Shown here one piece after another: positions 17,468 through 27,500 of a stretch of DNA of 41,207 nt. The notes beneath the pieces are model-generated. The model searched no databases and had not been told where the DNA came from. It worked only from the letters and a program-made list of their open reading frames with translations. How positions within the stretch are numbered: position 1 is the first letter of the stretch; every line of letters begins with the position of its first letter. Both the position numbers and the translations under genes were made by a program. Source of the stretch: Calothrix sp. PCC 7103 (GTDB taxonomy: Bacteria > Cyanobacteriota > Cyanobacteriia > Cyanobacteriales > Nostocaceae); assembly GCF_000331305.1 (NCBI RefSeq), contig NZ_KB217479.1, positions 3,046 through 44,252 on the forward strand, read 5' to 3'.

Positions 17468-17550
17468 TGAATAATAATTTCCAAAGTAATTATAACGTAA
17501 CTACTCACAATACAGGTTGCGAAATAATATACCCAATAACTGCTAAATAA
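17467..17550 (+). CDS. 27-residue ORF coupled to the GG-leader peptide
   Basis: The ATG at 17467 shares its A with the TAA of the preceding peptide gene (TAATG), the usual sign of translational coupling. The product starts MNNNFQSNYNVTTHNTGCEI and ends IYPITAK. It has no leader-type GG. It could be a companion peptide or a chance frame. Confidence 0.35.
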   Translation: MNNNFQSNYNVTTHNTGCEIIYPITAK

Positions 17551-18110
17551 TAGCTGCTCCCGGCTTAAAACTGGCGCCGAATCTACCATATATCCCATAT
17601 TCCGCACTTCAGAATGTCGCATGGAATATTACATAAATACTTACTGGCATTAGTAAATAAACATACTAAGAATTTTTAAGTAAGCTTATATCCTGTATTG
17701 AGCATGAAAACTCGTAGAAATAAAATAAAAAACGCACAAAAATAACAACAACAAAAAATATCTATTAAGTATAACTTGTAAAAAATAAAACTATACATAT
17801 AAATATTTTAACGTAAAAAAATATCCTTAATATGTAATTGCTGGATGGCACCTAGAATGAAAGAGCCTGTGTAATGGAATTGTTTTGGTCGCTACTAGAA
17901 AGCGTTAAAGAGCTTCTTTTTTAGAACAAAGTCACATAATCAGAAAATAGAATCTATATTACCCCAAATAGTTATGTATTTTATTTGACACAAGTATCAT
18001 AATTGAAATTATTTATACGGATTATAAATGTTACAATAAACTTGATGAATATAAAATATGAGTAAATCGATATTAAGAAATAAACCTATATTACGAAGTT
18101 ATTAGCAGGC
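17551..18110. other. AT-rich intergenic region
   Basis: The stretch carries one GGCGCC (17572) and the third TTCCGCACTT motif (17600-17609), then about 400 bases of very AT-rich DNA without a reading frame. I see no hairpin with a T-run and no RNA gene. Confidence 0.45.
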
Positions 18111-18280
18111 TGACTGCCTGACAGAACTCTCTAAATGCTTATTTAGCAAGAATTTTATTCTAGAGCGTGGTCTGGAACTCTAGACTGGATTTATCGCTCG
18201 AAACCCTTATTTCCCTCTACTAAGGGGATCGGGGTTGGAACGTAAAACCAAGGCTTTGAGGAGATGTGTCAGGCAGCCAG
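18111..18280. repeat. short inverted-repeat element at the end of the nuclease fragment
   Basis: TGACTGCCTGACA (18111-18123) and, inverted, TGTCAGGCAGCCAG (18267-18280) match except at one position. They enclose about 140 bases, including the last codons of the truncated nuclease frame. The nuclease family sequence stops at about the inner side of the right arm, as expected if this element, or an IS of which it is a scar, cut the gene. Confidence 0.45.
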
Positions 18281-18549
18281 GATGAGAAGTGTTCTGCTTT
18301 CTCAAGCTCCGCCAATATTGTTTGTTGATTTAGTTTATCATCTTTATAACGTTTACACTGGATTGCTATATATATATTAGAGCCATTTTGCTGCCCGTAG
18401 ATGTCAACACCATTTTGGTCTTGCCCACTTCTTCCATACCTTTGTGCATAGCTATCTTGCCATCTTCGTGTGTAAATTTCCCAAACGATATCTTCAAATT
18501 CATCCCATGATTTAGGTTTAGGTAAATCACTTGTAGAAGGTGTCGGCAT
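18220..18549 (-). pseudogene. N-terminal fragment of a PD-(D/E)XK (Mrr-like) nuclease
   Basis: Residues 1-85 carry SWDEFEDIVWEIYTRRWQD, RYGRSGQDQNGVDIYGQQNG and IYIAIQCKRYKDDKL. This is the E...GxD...QCK signature of restriction-endonuclease-like folds, common as the nuclease part of cyanobacterial conflict proteins. From about residue 88 (HFSSWLPDTSPQSLG) the sequence is unrelated and comes from an inverted-repeat element. All three catalytic positions are present, but the rest of the fold and any C-terminal partner domain are lost. It is divergent from the CHAT-NACHT-TPR gene at 18768. Confidence 0.65.
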
Positions 18550-18712
18550 AATTTATTTGCAACTTCTAAATAAACACCACTATTATACCTGTCGCAAAAA
18601 TAGCTCTTCCATGACTTTTGTGGGAGAATAATCTAGGGAGCCTGCTTTATAAGCTTTTTGCGAAAAGTTCAACAAATAAGACTTTTAGAATATATTTTCA
18701 GAAGTAAACTTT

Positions 18713-18739
18713 ACGGAATTACGTAATAATACTGTGAAG
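18713..18739 (+). promoter_or_regulatory. promoter-like block shared by the two CHAT genes (copy 1)
   Basis: Bases 18713-18739 (ACGGAATTACGTAATAATAC then TGTGAAG) match 24518-24544 at 23 of 27 positions. The block ends 28 bases before the ATG of gene 1 and 27 before that of gene 2, while the sequence around it has diverged. TAATAAT inside it would serve as a -10 element. Neither gene has a clear Shine-Dalgarno site. Confidence 0.5.
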
Positions 18740-18767
18740 AAGACTGTAAAACTAACGTTAGTTAACC

Positions 18768-21700
18768 ATGCCTCTCACCTTCGCTTTTGCCCTTAGCCAA
18801 AACCAAACTTTTGAACTACGTTGCAATCGTGCTACTCGTTACTTAGATACGTCAGCATTGGAAAGGTTAATTAATCTGTGTGAAGAAAATTATTACACTC
18901 AAGATTTCGACAATCATACCCAGCTAAAAAATATTGGACGGGAATTGTATCAATGGTTGGATGGGAAGGAAGGGTGGTTACGAAGCGCTTTGGAAGATGA
19001 TAGCGATTGCAAAATTTATCTCGATTTAATTCAAACCAGCGAAGCACAGGCTTTAAATCCACAAACTAAGAGAATTGCGCTGGGGTTGGCACATTTGCCT
19101 TGGGAATTGTTACATGATGGTTCGGGCTTTTTACTTGCAAAAGCGAATGTTTTACCCGTGCGGACAGTACAGCACCGCGAAAATAGTCATCTTGGTGTGC
19201 AGAATCGTCCTTTGCGGCTGATTTTTATGGCGACTTCTCCGGAACATTCAGGAATTAGACCGTTACAATTCGAGCGAGAAGAGGCAAATATCTTAGCAGC
19301 GACGAAAGATCAACGTTTGACACTGATTGTGGAAGAAAGCGGTTCAGTTGAGGAATTAAAAAATCTAGTACAATCCTATCCAGAAAATTATTTTGATATT
19401 TTTCATCTGACGGGGCATGGTGTAATTTATTCTGAAGAAACTTTCGGAAAATTTCTAGCGAAAGGGAAGAAAATTAAAGATAATACTCCCTGTTTTATTA
19501 CTGAAGATGATTTTGGAAACGCCGTATTTACGACTGCGGAGGATTTAGGAAAAGCATTCAAAAATCGCTTCCCACGTGTAATATTTCTTTCTGGCTGCCA
19601 TACCGGACAATTGGCCAATGGGGGAACAGTTCCCTCAATGGCACAGGCTTTGGTGAAAGTGGGTGCTGGTCTAGTACTGGGTTGGGCGCGTCCAGTTTAC
19701 GATAGAACTGGTATTGTGGCTGCAACCGCAATTTATCAAGCTTTGGCAACTGGTGAGACAGTAGAAGAGGCAGTAATTGCTGCACACCAAGAAATGTTGG
19801 CACAAAAGTGTCCCGATGGGCATTTACTGAGGATTTATCGGGATACACGGGGATTTCAGGGACTGGTGACTCCGTTGCGAACAAAGGGACGGGAACCGCT
19901 GAAATTTACATCTCCTGAAAAAGAATTTTTGGATGAGAATAACATCGTTAAAGTCGCTAGTAGAGGGGAATTTGTTGGACGCAGACGCGCCCTACAAAGA
20001 TGTTTAAGGGCATTGCGGGAAACCAGTGATGAAATTGGGGTATTTATTGCTGGGATGGCAGGACTTGGTAAAAGTTCATTGGCTGCGCGCTTGTGTACGC
20101 GGGTTCAGTCACAACGGGAGAATTTTGAACGAGTTGTGTTGGTTGGTGTCGTTGATGAGGTGGGGTTAATCAATAAACTCGCGAATAAATATCAAAGATA
20201 TGCTGGTATTCCGGCATTGTTGAACGAATCGGGGATTTCTCTACAAGGAAGGTTACAGAATTTTTTTGATGTGATCGAGACGCAGCACAGGAAACCATTA
20301 TTACTGATTTTGGATGATTTCGAGCAGAATATACCAAGAGCGAACATCGAAGATAGTAGTTTGCGGATGACTACTGAAGCTTACCAGGTTTTAGACGCTA
20401 TTTGTGCGGCTTTAAGGGAAAACCAAGCAGAGAGCCGGTTGATTGTCACCTGTCGGTATCTTCAGAAAAATACTTTACCAGTGCATAACTTACATTTGGA
20501 AAGTTTAGCAACGATGGGTAAAGAGGATATTGATAAGATTGTCCGGAATTTGGAGGGGGAAGTTAAAGAGAAGTTACTGCAACAAAGGGTTATTAAAGTT
20601 TCTGATGGGAATCCGCGTTTGTTGAAGTGGCTGCTTGATGTGGTGAAGCAACCGGGAATAACTGGAGATGAGTTATTAATGCGTTTGGAAGCAGTAGAGT
20701 TAAAGTTTCGAGAGGATATTTTAGCTCAAGCATTATTAAGTAGGTTGGACGATAGGGAAAAAAAGTTTCTGGCTAGGTTGAGTGTGTTTCGGTTGCCTGT
20801 GACAGAGCATATTATCAAAAAAGTTGTGCTTTCTCACGATGCTGTAGAGACCGAAAATGTCGCGTCTCTAAATCAGTTGCTTGCCCTCAGTCTAGTGGAA
20901 TCAGCAACTGTTTACGCTATGCAGCAGCCAGAATACCGGGTAACGACGATTTTAGAACCGTTGCTGCAACAACAAAATGTGCTAACTCCTGAGCAATGGC
21001 AAGCCACTAGGAAAATTGCAAGCCAAAGTATTTATAAAGCTTGGTGGGAAGGCGCCGAGAATTGCAGTGAAGAACAAGCACGGGAAATCATTAGGTTAGG
21101 AGTATTCGCAGAAGAGAAAGAAATCACTATCACTGTTGGGGAAACTATTGCCAAAGATTGGGTAAATTGCAGCAGATTTGTAGAAGCCCTAAAAATATGT
21201 CAGGAAATTCTCTTATTAGGCGAAGATTACCGGATTTTAGGAATCATTGCTAGAGCAGAAGTGACTCTAGGTTTAGTTGGGGAGGCAATGACGCATTATC
21301 AAAAAGCTTTAGAACTTTGCCCAGAAGATGACTTAAGTAGAAAAGGAAGTATTATTCATAATATGGCTAGTTTGATGGCACAACAGGGAGATATCCCTGG
21401 AGCGATTGACCTTTACAAACAATCTTTACATATCAATGATTTGATTAATAATGTAGGAGGAAAAGCTTCAAGCCTACACTGTATAGCTAATTTAAAAGCA
21501 GACCAGGGGGATATAGAAGTGGCGAGTGACCTCTACAACGAGTCTTTAAACATTAGAAAGTCTATTAACGATTTGAAAGGCAAAGCTACTACACTTCACG
21601 AAATTGCTTATTTAAAGGCACAGCAAGGACATTTTGAAGATGCATTCGCACTTTACCATCAATCTTTGCAAATTAAAGAGTCAATCAAAGATTTAGAAGG

Positions 21701-22055
21701 GAAAGCCAAGACACTTCAAAATATCGCTAATTTAAAAGTCCAGCACGGAGATGTTGAAGGTGCGATTACACTTTACAAGCAATCTTTAAAAATTAGACAA
21801 TCCATCAGTGATGTGCGAGGAACAGCGGAAACTTTACATGATATAGCTTATTTAGCAATGCAGCAAGGAGATATAGAAGGTGCCATAACTCTCTACCAAC
21901 AGTCTTTGAAAATTAGAAAATCTATCAACGATTTACAAGGGGAAGCCATAAGCCTTCACGAAATTGCTTATTTAAAGGCGCTGCAAGGACATATTGAAGA
22001 TGCGTTTGCACTTTACAATCAAGGTTCTTCAGTAGTTGTTATGCTAAATTGTTAA
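18768..22055 (+). CDS. CHAT-NACHT-TPR protein, 5' part, cut by ISL3-type IS
   Basis: An N-terminal CHAT protease domain (about 1-375) has HLPWELL, the catalytic His in FHLTGHG (H217) and Cys in FLSGCHTGQ (C277). A STAND/NACHT NTPase follows: EFVGRRRALQR (about 401-411), Walker A GMAGLGKSS (about 429-437), Walker B LLLILDDFEQN (about 511-521) and a helical arm. A tail of 40-residue TPRs comes next. After the sixth TPR (IEDAFALYNQ) the frame enters the insertion sequence and ends ten residues later (GSSVVVMLNC). CHAT proteases fused to STAND switches are regulated peptidases of prokaryotic immunity and programmed-death systems (family knowledge); the TPRs would be the sensor. Compared with its paralogue it also carries a palindromic repeat remnant at 20844-20870. 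Confidence 0.88.
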   Translation: MPLTFAFALSQNQTFELRCNRATRYLDTSALERLINLCEENYYTQDFDNHTQLKNIGRELYQWLDGKEGWLRSALEDDSDCKIYLDLIQTSEAQALNPQTKRIALGLAHLPWELLHDGSGFLLAKANVLPVRTVQHRENSHLGVQNRPLRLIFMATSPEHSGIRPLQFEREEANILAATKDQRLTLIVEESGSVEELKNLVQSYPENYFDIFHLTGHGVIYSEETFGKFLAKGKKIKDNTPCFITEDDFGNAVFTTAEDLGKAFKNRFPRVIFLSGCHTGQLANGGTVPSMAQALVKVGAGLVLGWARPVYDRTGIVAATAIYQALATGETVEEAVIAAHQEMLAQKCPDGHLLRIYRDTRGFQGLVTPLRTKGREPLKFTSPEKEFLDENNIVKVASRGEFVGRRRALQRCLRALRETSDEIGVFIAGMAGLGKSSLAARLCTRVQSQRENFERVVLVGVVDEVGLINKLANKYQRYAGIPALLNESGISLQGRLQNFFDVIETQHRKPLLLILDDFEQNIPRANIEDSSLRMTTEAYQVLDAICAALRENQAESRLIVTCRYLQKNTLPVHNLHLESLATMGKEDIDKIVRNLEGEVKEKLLQQRVIKVSDGNPRLLKWLLDVVKQPGITGDELLMRLEAVELKFREDILAQALLSRLDDREKKFLARLSVFRLPVTEHIIKKVVLSHDAVETENVASLNQLLALSLVESATVYAMQQPEYRVTTILEPLLQQQNVLTPEQWQATRKIASQSIYKAWWEGAENCSEEQAREIIRLGVFAEEKEITITVGETIAKDWVNCSRFVEALKICQEILLLGEDYRILGIIARAEVTLGLVGEAMTHYQKALELCPEDDLSRKGSIIHNMASLMAQQGDIPGAIDLYKQSLHINDLINNVGGKASSLHCIANLKADQGDIEVASDLYNESLNIRKSINDLKGKATTLHEIAYLKAQQGHFEDAFALYHQSLQIKESIKDLEGKAKTLQNIANLKVQHGDVEGAITLYKQSLKIRQSISDVRGTAETLHDIAYLAMQQGDIEGAITLYQQSLKIRKSINDLQGEAISLHEIAYLKALQGHIEDAFALYNQGSSVVVMLNC
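20844..20870. repeat. palindromic repeat remnant inside the CHAT-NACHT gene
   Basis: GTAGAGACCGAAAATGTCGC then GTCTCTA mirrors the 28-bp palindrome at 91-118 (GTAGAGACGCGATT arm). It encodes VETENVASLN in a segment where the paralogue has an unrelated sequence, so it is probably a repeat that inserted in frame between two helices. Confidence 0.5.
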
Positions 22056-23458
22056 ATAAAGATGTCAACTATTATTAATTTATTGTAAAAAATATTACAA
22101 AAATGCTTGATAGGATTGACTTGTAAGTCTTATTTATTATTGACTGTATGTACGTTCATTGTATTTTAGGGTACATTTACAGTCATGACTAATAAAAAAG
22201 ATATAAAAATCTTATCACAAATTCTGGATATAGACGAAGTAAAAGTTATATCGCACAGCATTTATAACGAAATTGGAATAATTTTACGAACAGAGCCAAT
22301 AAAGCTGTATAGTGTATGTCCATCTTGTGGTACGGAGAGTCATAAACTACATCAAAACCATCGTCATATTATTAAAGATTTACCTTTTGGAGAGAAACCA
22401 ATTTTTTTAGAAATAAATCGGCGCCAATTTAAATGTAGAATTTGTAAAAAACCGTTTAGTGAAGAATTTGAGTTTGCAAGAAAGAAAAGAACCTATACAA
22501 ATCGCCTTGCAAACAAAATAATACAAGAAGTTTTAGAAAACGACATACATAGCGTGGCATCAAAAGGTATAGTCACAACAGAAGAGATAGAAAGAATGTT
22601 AAAAGATGCATCTGAAAAACTAAATTTAACAAAACCTAAGAATTTAAAAAGGCTGGGAATTGATGAAATAGCTTTAAGAAAAGGAAAGGGTAACTACTGT
22701 GCAGTGTTAATAGATTTAGATACATCTAAACCAATCGCTATTTTGAACGCACGTACACAAGGAGTAATCGAGGAAGTTCTTATCAGTTGGGGAGTTGAGG
22801 TGTTAGAGCAAATTAAGGAAGTGAGTATAGATTTATGGCAAGGGTACAAAAATTTAGTGATAGAATTAATGCCTAACGTTCAAGTCGTCGCCGATAGATT
22901 TCACGTAATGGTGCAAGTAAATAAAGAATTAGACACACAGAGGAAGAGAGAAAAGTACAAAATAGAGGAACTAATTAAATTAGCAGAAACATCTGAAAAG
23001 AAAGATGAATATGAAAAAATATTAGAAGGATTGAAAAATAGTAAATATGCTTTACTTAAAAATGAAAAGGACTTAAATGAAGAACAAATAAAGAAATTAA
23101 TTCAAGTAAAAGCTGTATCTCCTACTTTAAAAATGATGCATGAATTAAAGGAAAAACTTAGAAAAATTTTTAATAAAACTAATCATTGGTATCCAGCAGT
23201 ATTTAAATTAGGTATGTGGCTTTCAAAAGCTAAAACATATTTTCCAAATAGCAATAACACTTTTATTCGTTGGTTTGATGAAATTATTGCTTATTTTGAT
23301 AATGGCACGACTAGCGGCGCCGTTGAAGGTATTAATAATAAAATAAAATTAATTAAGCGCTCGGCTTATGGGTTTAGAAATTTTGAAAATTTCCGAGTTC
23401 GATGCTTATTAGCTTGGCACTTTAATTGTTAGTTTAGCATAACAAGTACTGAAGAGCC
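22023..23458 (+). mobile_element. ISL3-family insertion sequence (1436 bp)
   Basis: Terminal inverted repeats of about 26 bp match at 24 positions: left GGTTCTTCAGTAGTTGTTAT, right (inverted) GGCTCTTCAGTACTTGTTAT, both continuing GCTAAA. The flanking 8-bp direct repeats ACAATCAA lie at 22015-22022 and 23459-23466. An 8-bp target duplication and TIRs starting GG are typical of ISL3 (established). The insertion is inside a TPR codon run of the CHAT-NACHT gene; excision with one duplicate restores the frame. Perfect TSD and an intact transposase suggest a young insertion. Confidence 0.93.
22185..23432 (+). CDS. ISL3-family transposase
   Basis: 415 residues, the usual family length. The N-terminal zinc-binding part has CPSC (45-48) and CRIC (84-87). 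The DDE catalytic core is D160 (RLGIDEIALRKG), D216 (VSIDLWQGY) and E381 (SGAVEGINNKIK), followed by the conserved RSAYGFRNFENFRVR. All three acidic residues are present, so it may be active. The AT-rich promoter region lies inside the IS at 22060-22180. It is slightly richer in A and T than the host gene. Confidence 0.95.
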   Translation: MTNKKDIKILSQILDIDEVKVISHSIYNEIGIILRTEPIKLYSVCPSCGTESHKLHQNHRHIIKDLPFGEKPIFLEINRRQFKCRICKKPFSEEFEFARKKRTYTNRLANKIIQEVLENDIHSVASKGIVTTEEIERMLKDASEKLNLTKPKNLKRLGIDEIALRKGKGNYCAVLIDLDTSKPIAILNARTQGVIEEVLISWGVEVLEQIKEVSIDLWQGYKNLVIELMPNVQVVADRFHVMVQVNKELDTQRKREKYKIEELIKLAETSEKKDEYEKILEGLKNSKYALLKNEKDLNEEQIKKLIQVKAVSPTLKMMHELKEKLRKIFNKTNHWYPAVFKLGMWLSKAKTYFPNSNNTFIRWFDEIIAYFDNGTTSGAVEGINNKIKLIKRSAYGFRNFENFRVRCLLAWHFNC

Positions 23459-23466
23459 ACAATCAA

Positions 23467-24279
23467 TCTTTACAAATCAAAGAATCAATCAATGATTTAA
23501 GAGGGAAAGCTGCAACATTACATAACATCGCTAATTTAAAATTACAACAGGAAGATATTGAAGAAGCAAGCTACCTGTATAACCAATCTTTACAAATTAG
23601 AGAATTGATACAAGATGTGGAAGGCAAAGCTATAACTCTCCACGACATAGCTAATTTAAAAGCGCGCCAAGGAGATATTGAAGGCGCAATTAACAGTTAT
23701 AAGAAATGCTTGCGGATATTTGAATCCATTAACAATGCGCGATGTAAAGCTACAACGCTGAATCAGTTAGCTAGTTTAAATTTCCAGCAAGGACATGTAG
23801 ATGAAGCATTACAAATGTTTTACCAAGCGGCTCAAGCTTTTGCAGAAATCCATGCTTATATTGATTTATGTAAAATTTTGGGTAACTTAGGTTTTATCGA
23901 TGAACGGAAAGGAATTATTTACTTAGCTCAAGCTCTATGGTTATGTCTGAAAATACAGATGCCTTTAGTATATACAATAGATATTTTCGAGGTTATGTAC
24001 AATACAGTACCAAAAGGTAATGAAATGCAAGCTTTGCTAGGTACTACGGCTTATTATTTATGTCAGGTTGATAATACAGAACATCCGCAATTAGAAGATT
24101 TTCAACGACGCAGTTTTAGGATTTTAACTGATGCAGCTTATGCTCAGGAGGTTAAGCCTGAATTATTTGAGGCTTGGCTTGTGCAGCTACAGTTGAATAA
24201 TCCCAAATACTTTATCCCAAGACTGATTGAGCGATTAGATAGAATAGTCGGTGATGATTGGTTATTTGAGCGATTTTAG
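23467..24279 (+). pseudogene. 3' part of the interrupted CHAT-NACHT-TPR gene
   Basis: From 23467 the frame continues exactly where the left part stops at 22022: ...FALYNQ|SLQIKESINDL. It holds three more TPRs (QQEDIEEASYLYNQSLQI, RQGDIEGAINSYKKCLRI, QQGHVDEALQMFYQAAQA) and the conserved C-terminal domain (RKGIIYLAQALWLCLKIQMP, VPKGNEMQALLG, YFIPRLIERLDRIVGDDWLF). Without the IS the protein would have 1355 residues against 1362 in the paralogue. An internal ATG at 23605 could give a 224-residue TPR fragment, but there is no reason to think it is used. Confidence 0.88.
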
Positions 24280-24517
24280 AAAAACGAAAATTCTAAAAGC
24301 CCTTACTTAGAATTGTATAGACAATTGGCGCCTTTCTAATTTATTAATCCAAGCATGTGCTTGTTTTGCATCATGTTTACCTTCTTCGATGCCATTAACA
24401 CAGCACGAAAAATTGTATCGTTTTTAACAATGTAAGCATTATCATCGTAGAACAGTCGAGCTTCTCTTCAAACCCAATTTTTAACTTACTAACAAGTAAA
24501 TAACAAACGACTTTTTT

Positions 24518-24544
24518 CCGTAATTGCGTAATAATACGGTGAAG
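24518..24544 (+). promoter_or_regulatory. promoter-like block shared by the two CHAT genes (copy 2)
   Basis: CCGTAATTGCGTAATAATAC then GGTGAAG, 27 bases before the ATG at 24572. It is the counterpart of 18713-18739. Also note the dyad CCGTA...TACGG inside this copy. Confidence 0.5.
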
Positions 24545-24571
24545 GTACTATTATAATACTGTAAGTGAACT

Positions 24572-27500
24572 ATGCCTCTCACCTTTACCTTTGCCCTCAG
24601 CCAAAACCAAACCTTTGAACTGCGCTGCGACTATGGTACTCGTCGCTTAGATACGGAAGCATTAGCAGCGTTAATTAATCTGTGTGAGGAAAAATACTAT
24701 TCCCAGGATTACGATAAACCAGCGCAGTTGAAAAAGATTGGACAGGAATTGTATCAATGGTTGGATGGGAAAGAGGGATGGTTACGCAAAGCTTTAGAAG
24801 AAGACAGTGAAAGTCGAATTTACCTCGATTTAATTCAAACCAGTGAGGCACAGGCTTTAAACTCCCAGACCCAGCGAGTCGCATTAGGGTTGGCACATTT
24901 GCCTTGGGAATTATTATATGATGGCGCCAGTTTTTTACTAATTGAATCAAATATTTTGCCTGTGCGTTCTGTGCAGCAGCGTCAAAATAATGTTCTTGGC
25001 ACACAAAATCGACCCCTGCGACTGTTGTTTATGGCGACTTCCCCGGAACATCCAGGTATTCCACCTCTGGCTTTTGAGCAGGAAGAGGTAAATATTTTAG
25101 AAGCTACAAAAAATCAACCTTTGGCTTTAGTTGTGGAAGAAAGCGGTTCGGTAGAAGAATTAAAAAATCTCGTGCAATCTTACCCGGAAGACTATTTTGA
25201 TGTTTTTCATCTCACCGGACATGGAGTAATTTACACGGAAAAAGCTTTTGAGAGGTTACTACCCAAGGGTAAGAAAATCAAAGATAATACCCCCTGTTTT
25301 ATCACCGAGGATGATTTTGGGAATGTAGTATTTACAACTGCCGAAGATTTAGGTCGGGCCTTTCAAAATCGGTTTCCACGGGTAATTTTTCTTTCTGGCT
25401 GTCATACAGGACAATTAGCAAGTCAAGGAACTGTTCCATCAATGGCACAGGCTTTAGTGAAAGCGGGTGCTAGTGTAGTATTAGGTTGGGCACGTCCGGT
25501 CTACGATAAAACGGGTATTGTTGCTGCACAAGCTTTGTATCAAGCTCTGGCGACAGGTGCGACAATCGAGGAGGCTATAATTTTAGCACATCAAGAAATG
25601 CTTGAGCAAAAATGTCCCGATGGGCATTTACTCAGAATTTATAGGGATACACGTCAAATTCAGGGGCTAGTAACTCCACTGAGGACAAAGGGGCGAGAGA
25701 AGTTAAAATTTTCACCGCCTGAACAGGAATTTTTGGATGAAAATAATATTGTTAAAGTTGCTAGTCGCGCAGAATTTGTTGGACGCAGAAGGTCTCTACA
25801 AAGATGTTTAAAATCTTTGGCAGAAGCTAGCGACAATATCGGTGTATTTATTGCTGGGATGGGTGGTTTAGGTAAAAGTTCTTTGGCTGCACGGTTATGT
25901 ACGCGCGTGCAGTCGCAACGAGATAATTTTGAGAGGGTGGTGTTAGTTGGTGTTATCGATGAGGTGGGTTTATTAAATAAGCTTTCGAGCAAATATCAGA
26001 GGTTTGCCGATGTGCCTCGGTTGTTAAATGAGCCAAGTATTTCTCTGCAAGGACGGTTACAAAACTTTTTTGAGGCTGTGGAGACTCAGCACGGTAAGCC
26101 TTTGCTGCTGGTATTAGATGATTTTGAGCAGAATATTCCCAAAGCGAATCTTGAAGATGGAAGTTTGCGAATGACTACGCAAGCTTACGGGGTTTTAGGC
26201 GCTATTTGCGCGGCTTTGTCAGAAAACCAAGCGGAGAGCCGATTGATTGTCACTTGTCGCTATCTCAAAGAAAATACTTTACCACCCCATCGTCTACATT
26301 TGGAAAATTTAGCGGCGATGGGACAAAGCGATATTAATAAAATTTATCGCGATATGGACGGGAACATTAGCGAAATAGTACGGAAAAATAGGATAGTTAA
26401 GATTGCCGATGGAAACCCACGCTTGTTGAAATGGTTATTGGATGTCGTGAAACAGCCAGGAATAGCTGAGGATGAGTTGTTGACGAAGTTAGAAGGAACA
26501 CAGCAGGAATTTCGGGAAAGTATTTTGGCAGACACCCTGTTAAGTGGGTTGGAGGATGAGGAAAAAAAGTTTTTGGCTAGGTTGAGTGTGTTTAGGTTGC
26601 CTGTAACAATAGAAATTCTCTCTACTGGCAGCAGAGAAACTTTAAATTCTCCTTCTTCCGTGTTAGCAAATGGGGTTGGGGGATTAAGTTTTTTGCCGAA
26701 ATTGGTTGCTTTGAGTTTGGTAGAATCTAGCACGGTTTACGGGGCACAGCAGTTAGAATATCGCATGACAACGATTTTAGAATCGTTGCTGCAAACCGTA
26801 TTAACTCCAGAGGAATGGCAAAGCGTCAGGAAAAAAGCAACACAGAGCATTTATAAAACTTGGTGGGAGGAGTCAGGAGATACCTACGATGAAGGTCAAG
26901 CACGAGAAATCGTTAGGTTAGCAGTGCTAGCGGAAGAGAAAGAAATAGCCATCACCCTCGGAAAGACTATAGCAAACAACTGGGTTAATAGTAGTCGCTA
27001 TGTAGAAGCACTGGAAATATGCCAGGAAGTTCTTCAGTTAGGCGAAGATTACCTAATTTTGGGAATCATTGCTAGAGCCGAACATACTTTGGGTTCAGTT
27101 GGGGATGCAATGAGGCATTATGAGAGAGCCTTAGAACTTTGTCCAGAAGATGATTTAACTATAAAAGCTTTAATTCTCCATAACATGGCTTCTTTAAAAG
27201 GACAACAGGGAGATATCATTGAAGCAACTACACATTATAACGACTCTTTATTAATCTACGAATCCATCAATGATTTGCAAGGGAAAGCTGCTACACTTCA
27301 GGAAATCGCTGGATTAAAAGCACAACAGGGGGACATCGAAGGTGCTATTTCACTTTACAATCAATCTTTGCAAATCACAGAATCTATAAATGATGAGCGA
27401 GGAAAAGCTAGCACGCTCTATCAAATAGCCGAATTGAAAGCGCAACAAGGAGAAATAGAAGATGCGCTTGCGCTTTACAGCCAATGCTTGCAAATTGCGG

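Noticed and set aside
24308-24470. Minus-strand sequence resembling a short gene tail (GIEEGKHDAKQAHAWINKLE)
   Set aside because: It needs a frameshift to connect with the upstream EARLFYDDNAYIVKND stretch; too short and degraded to call.
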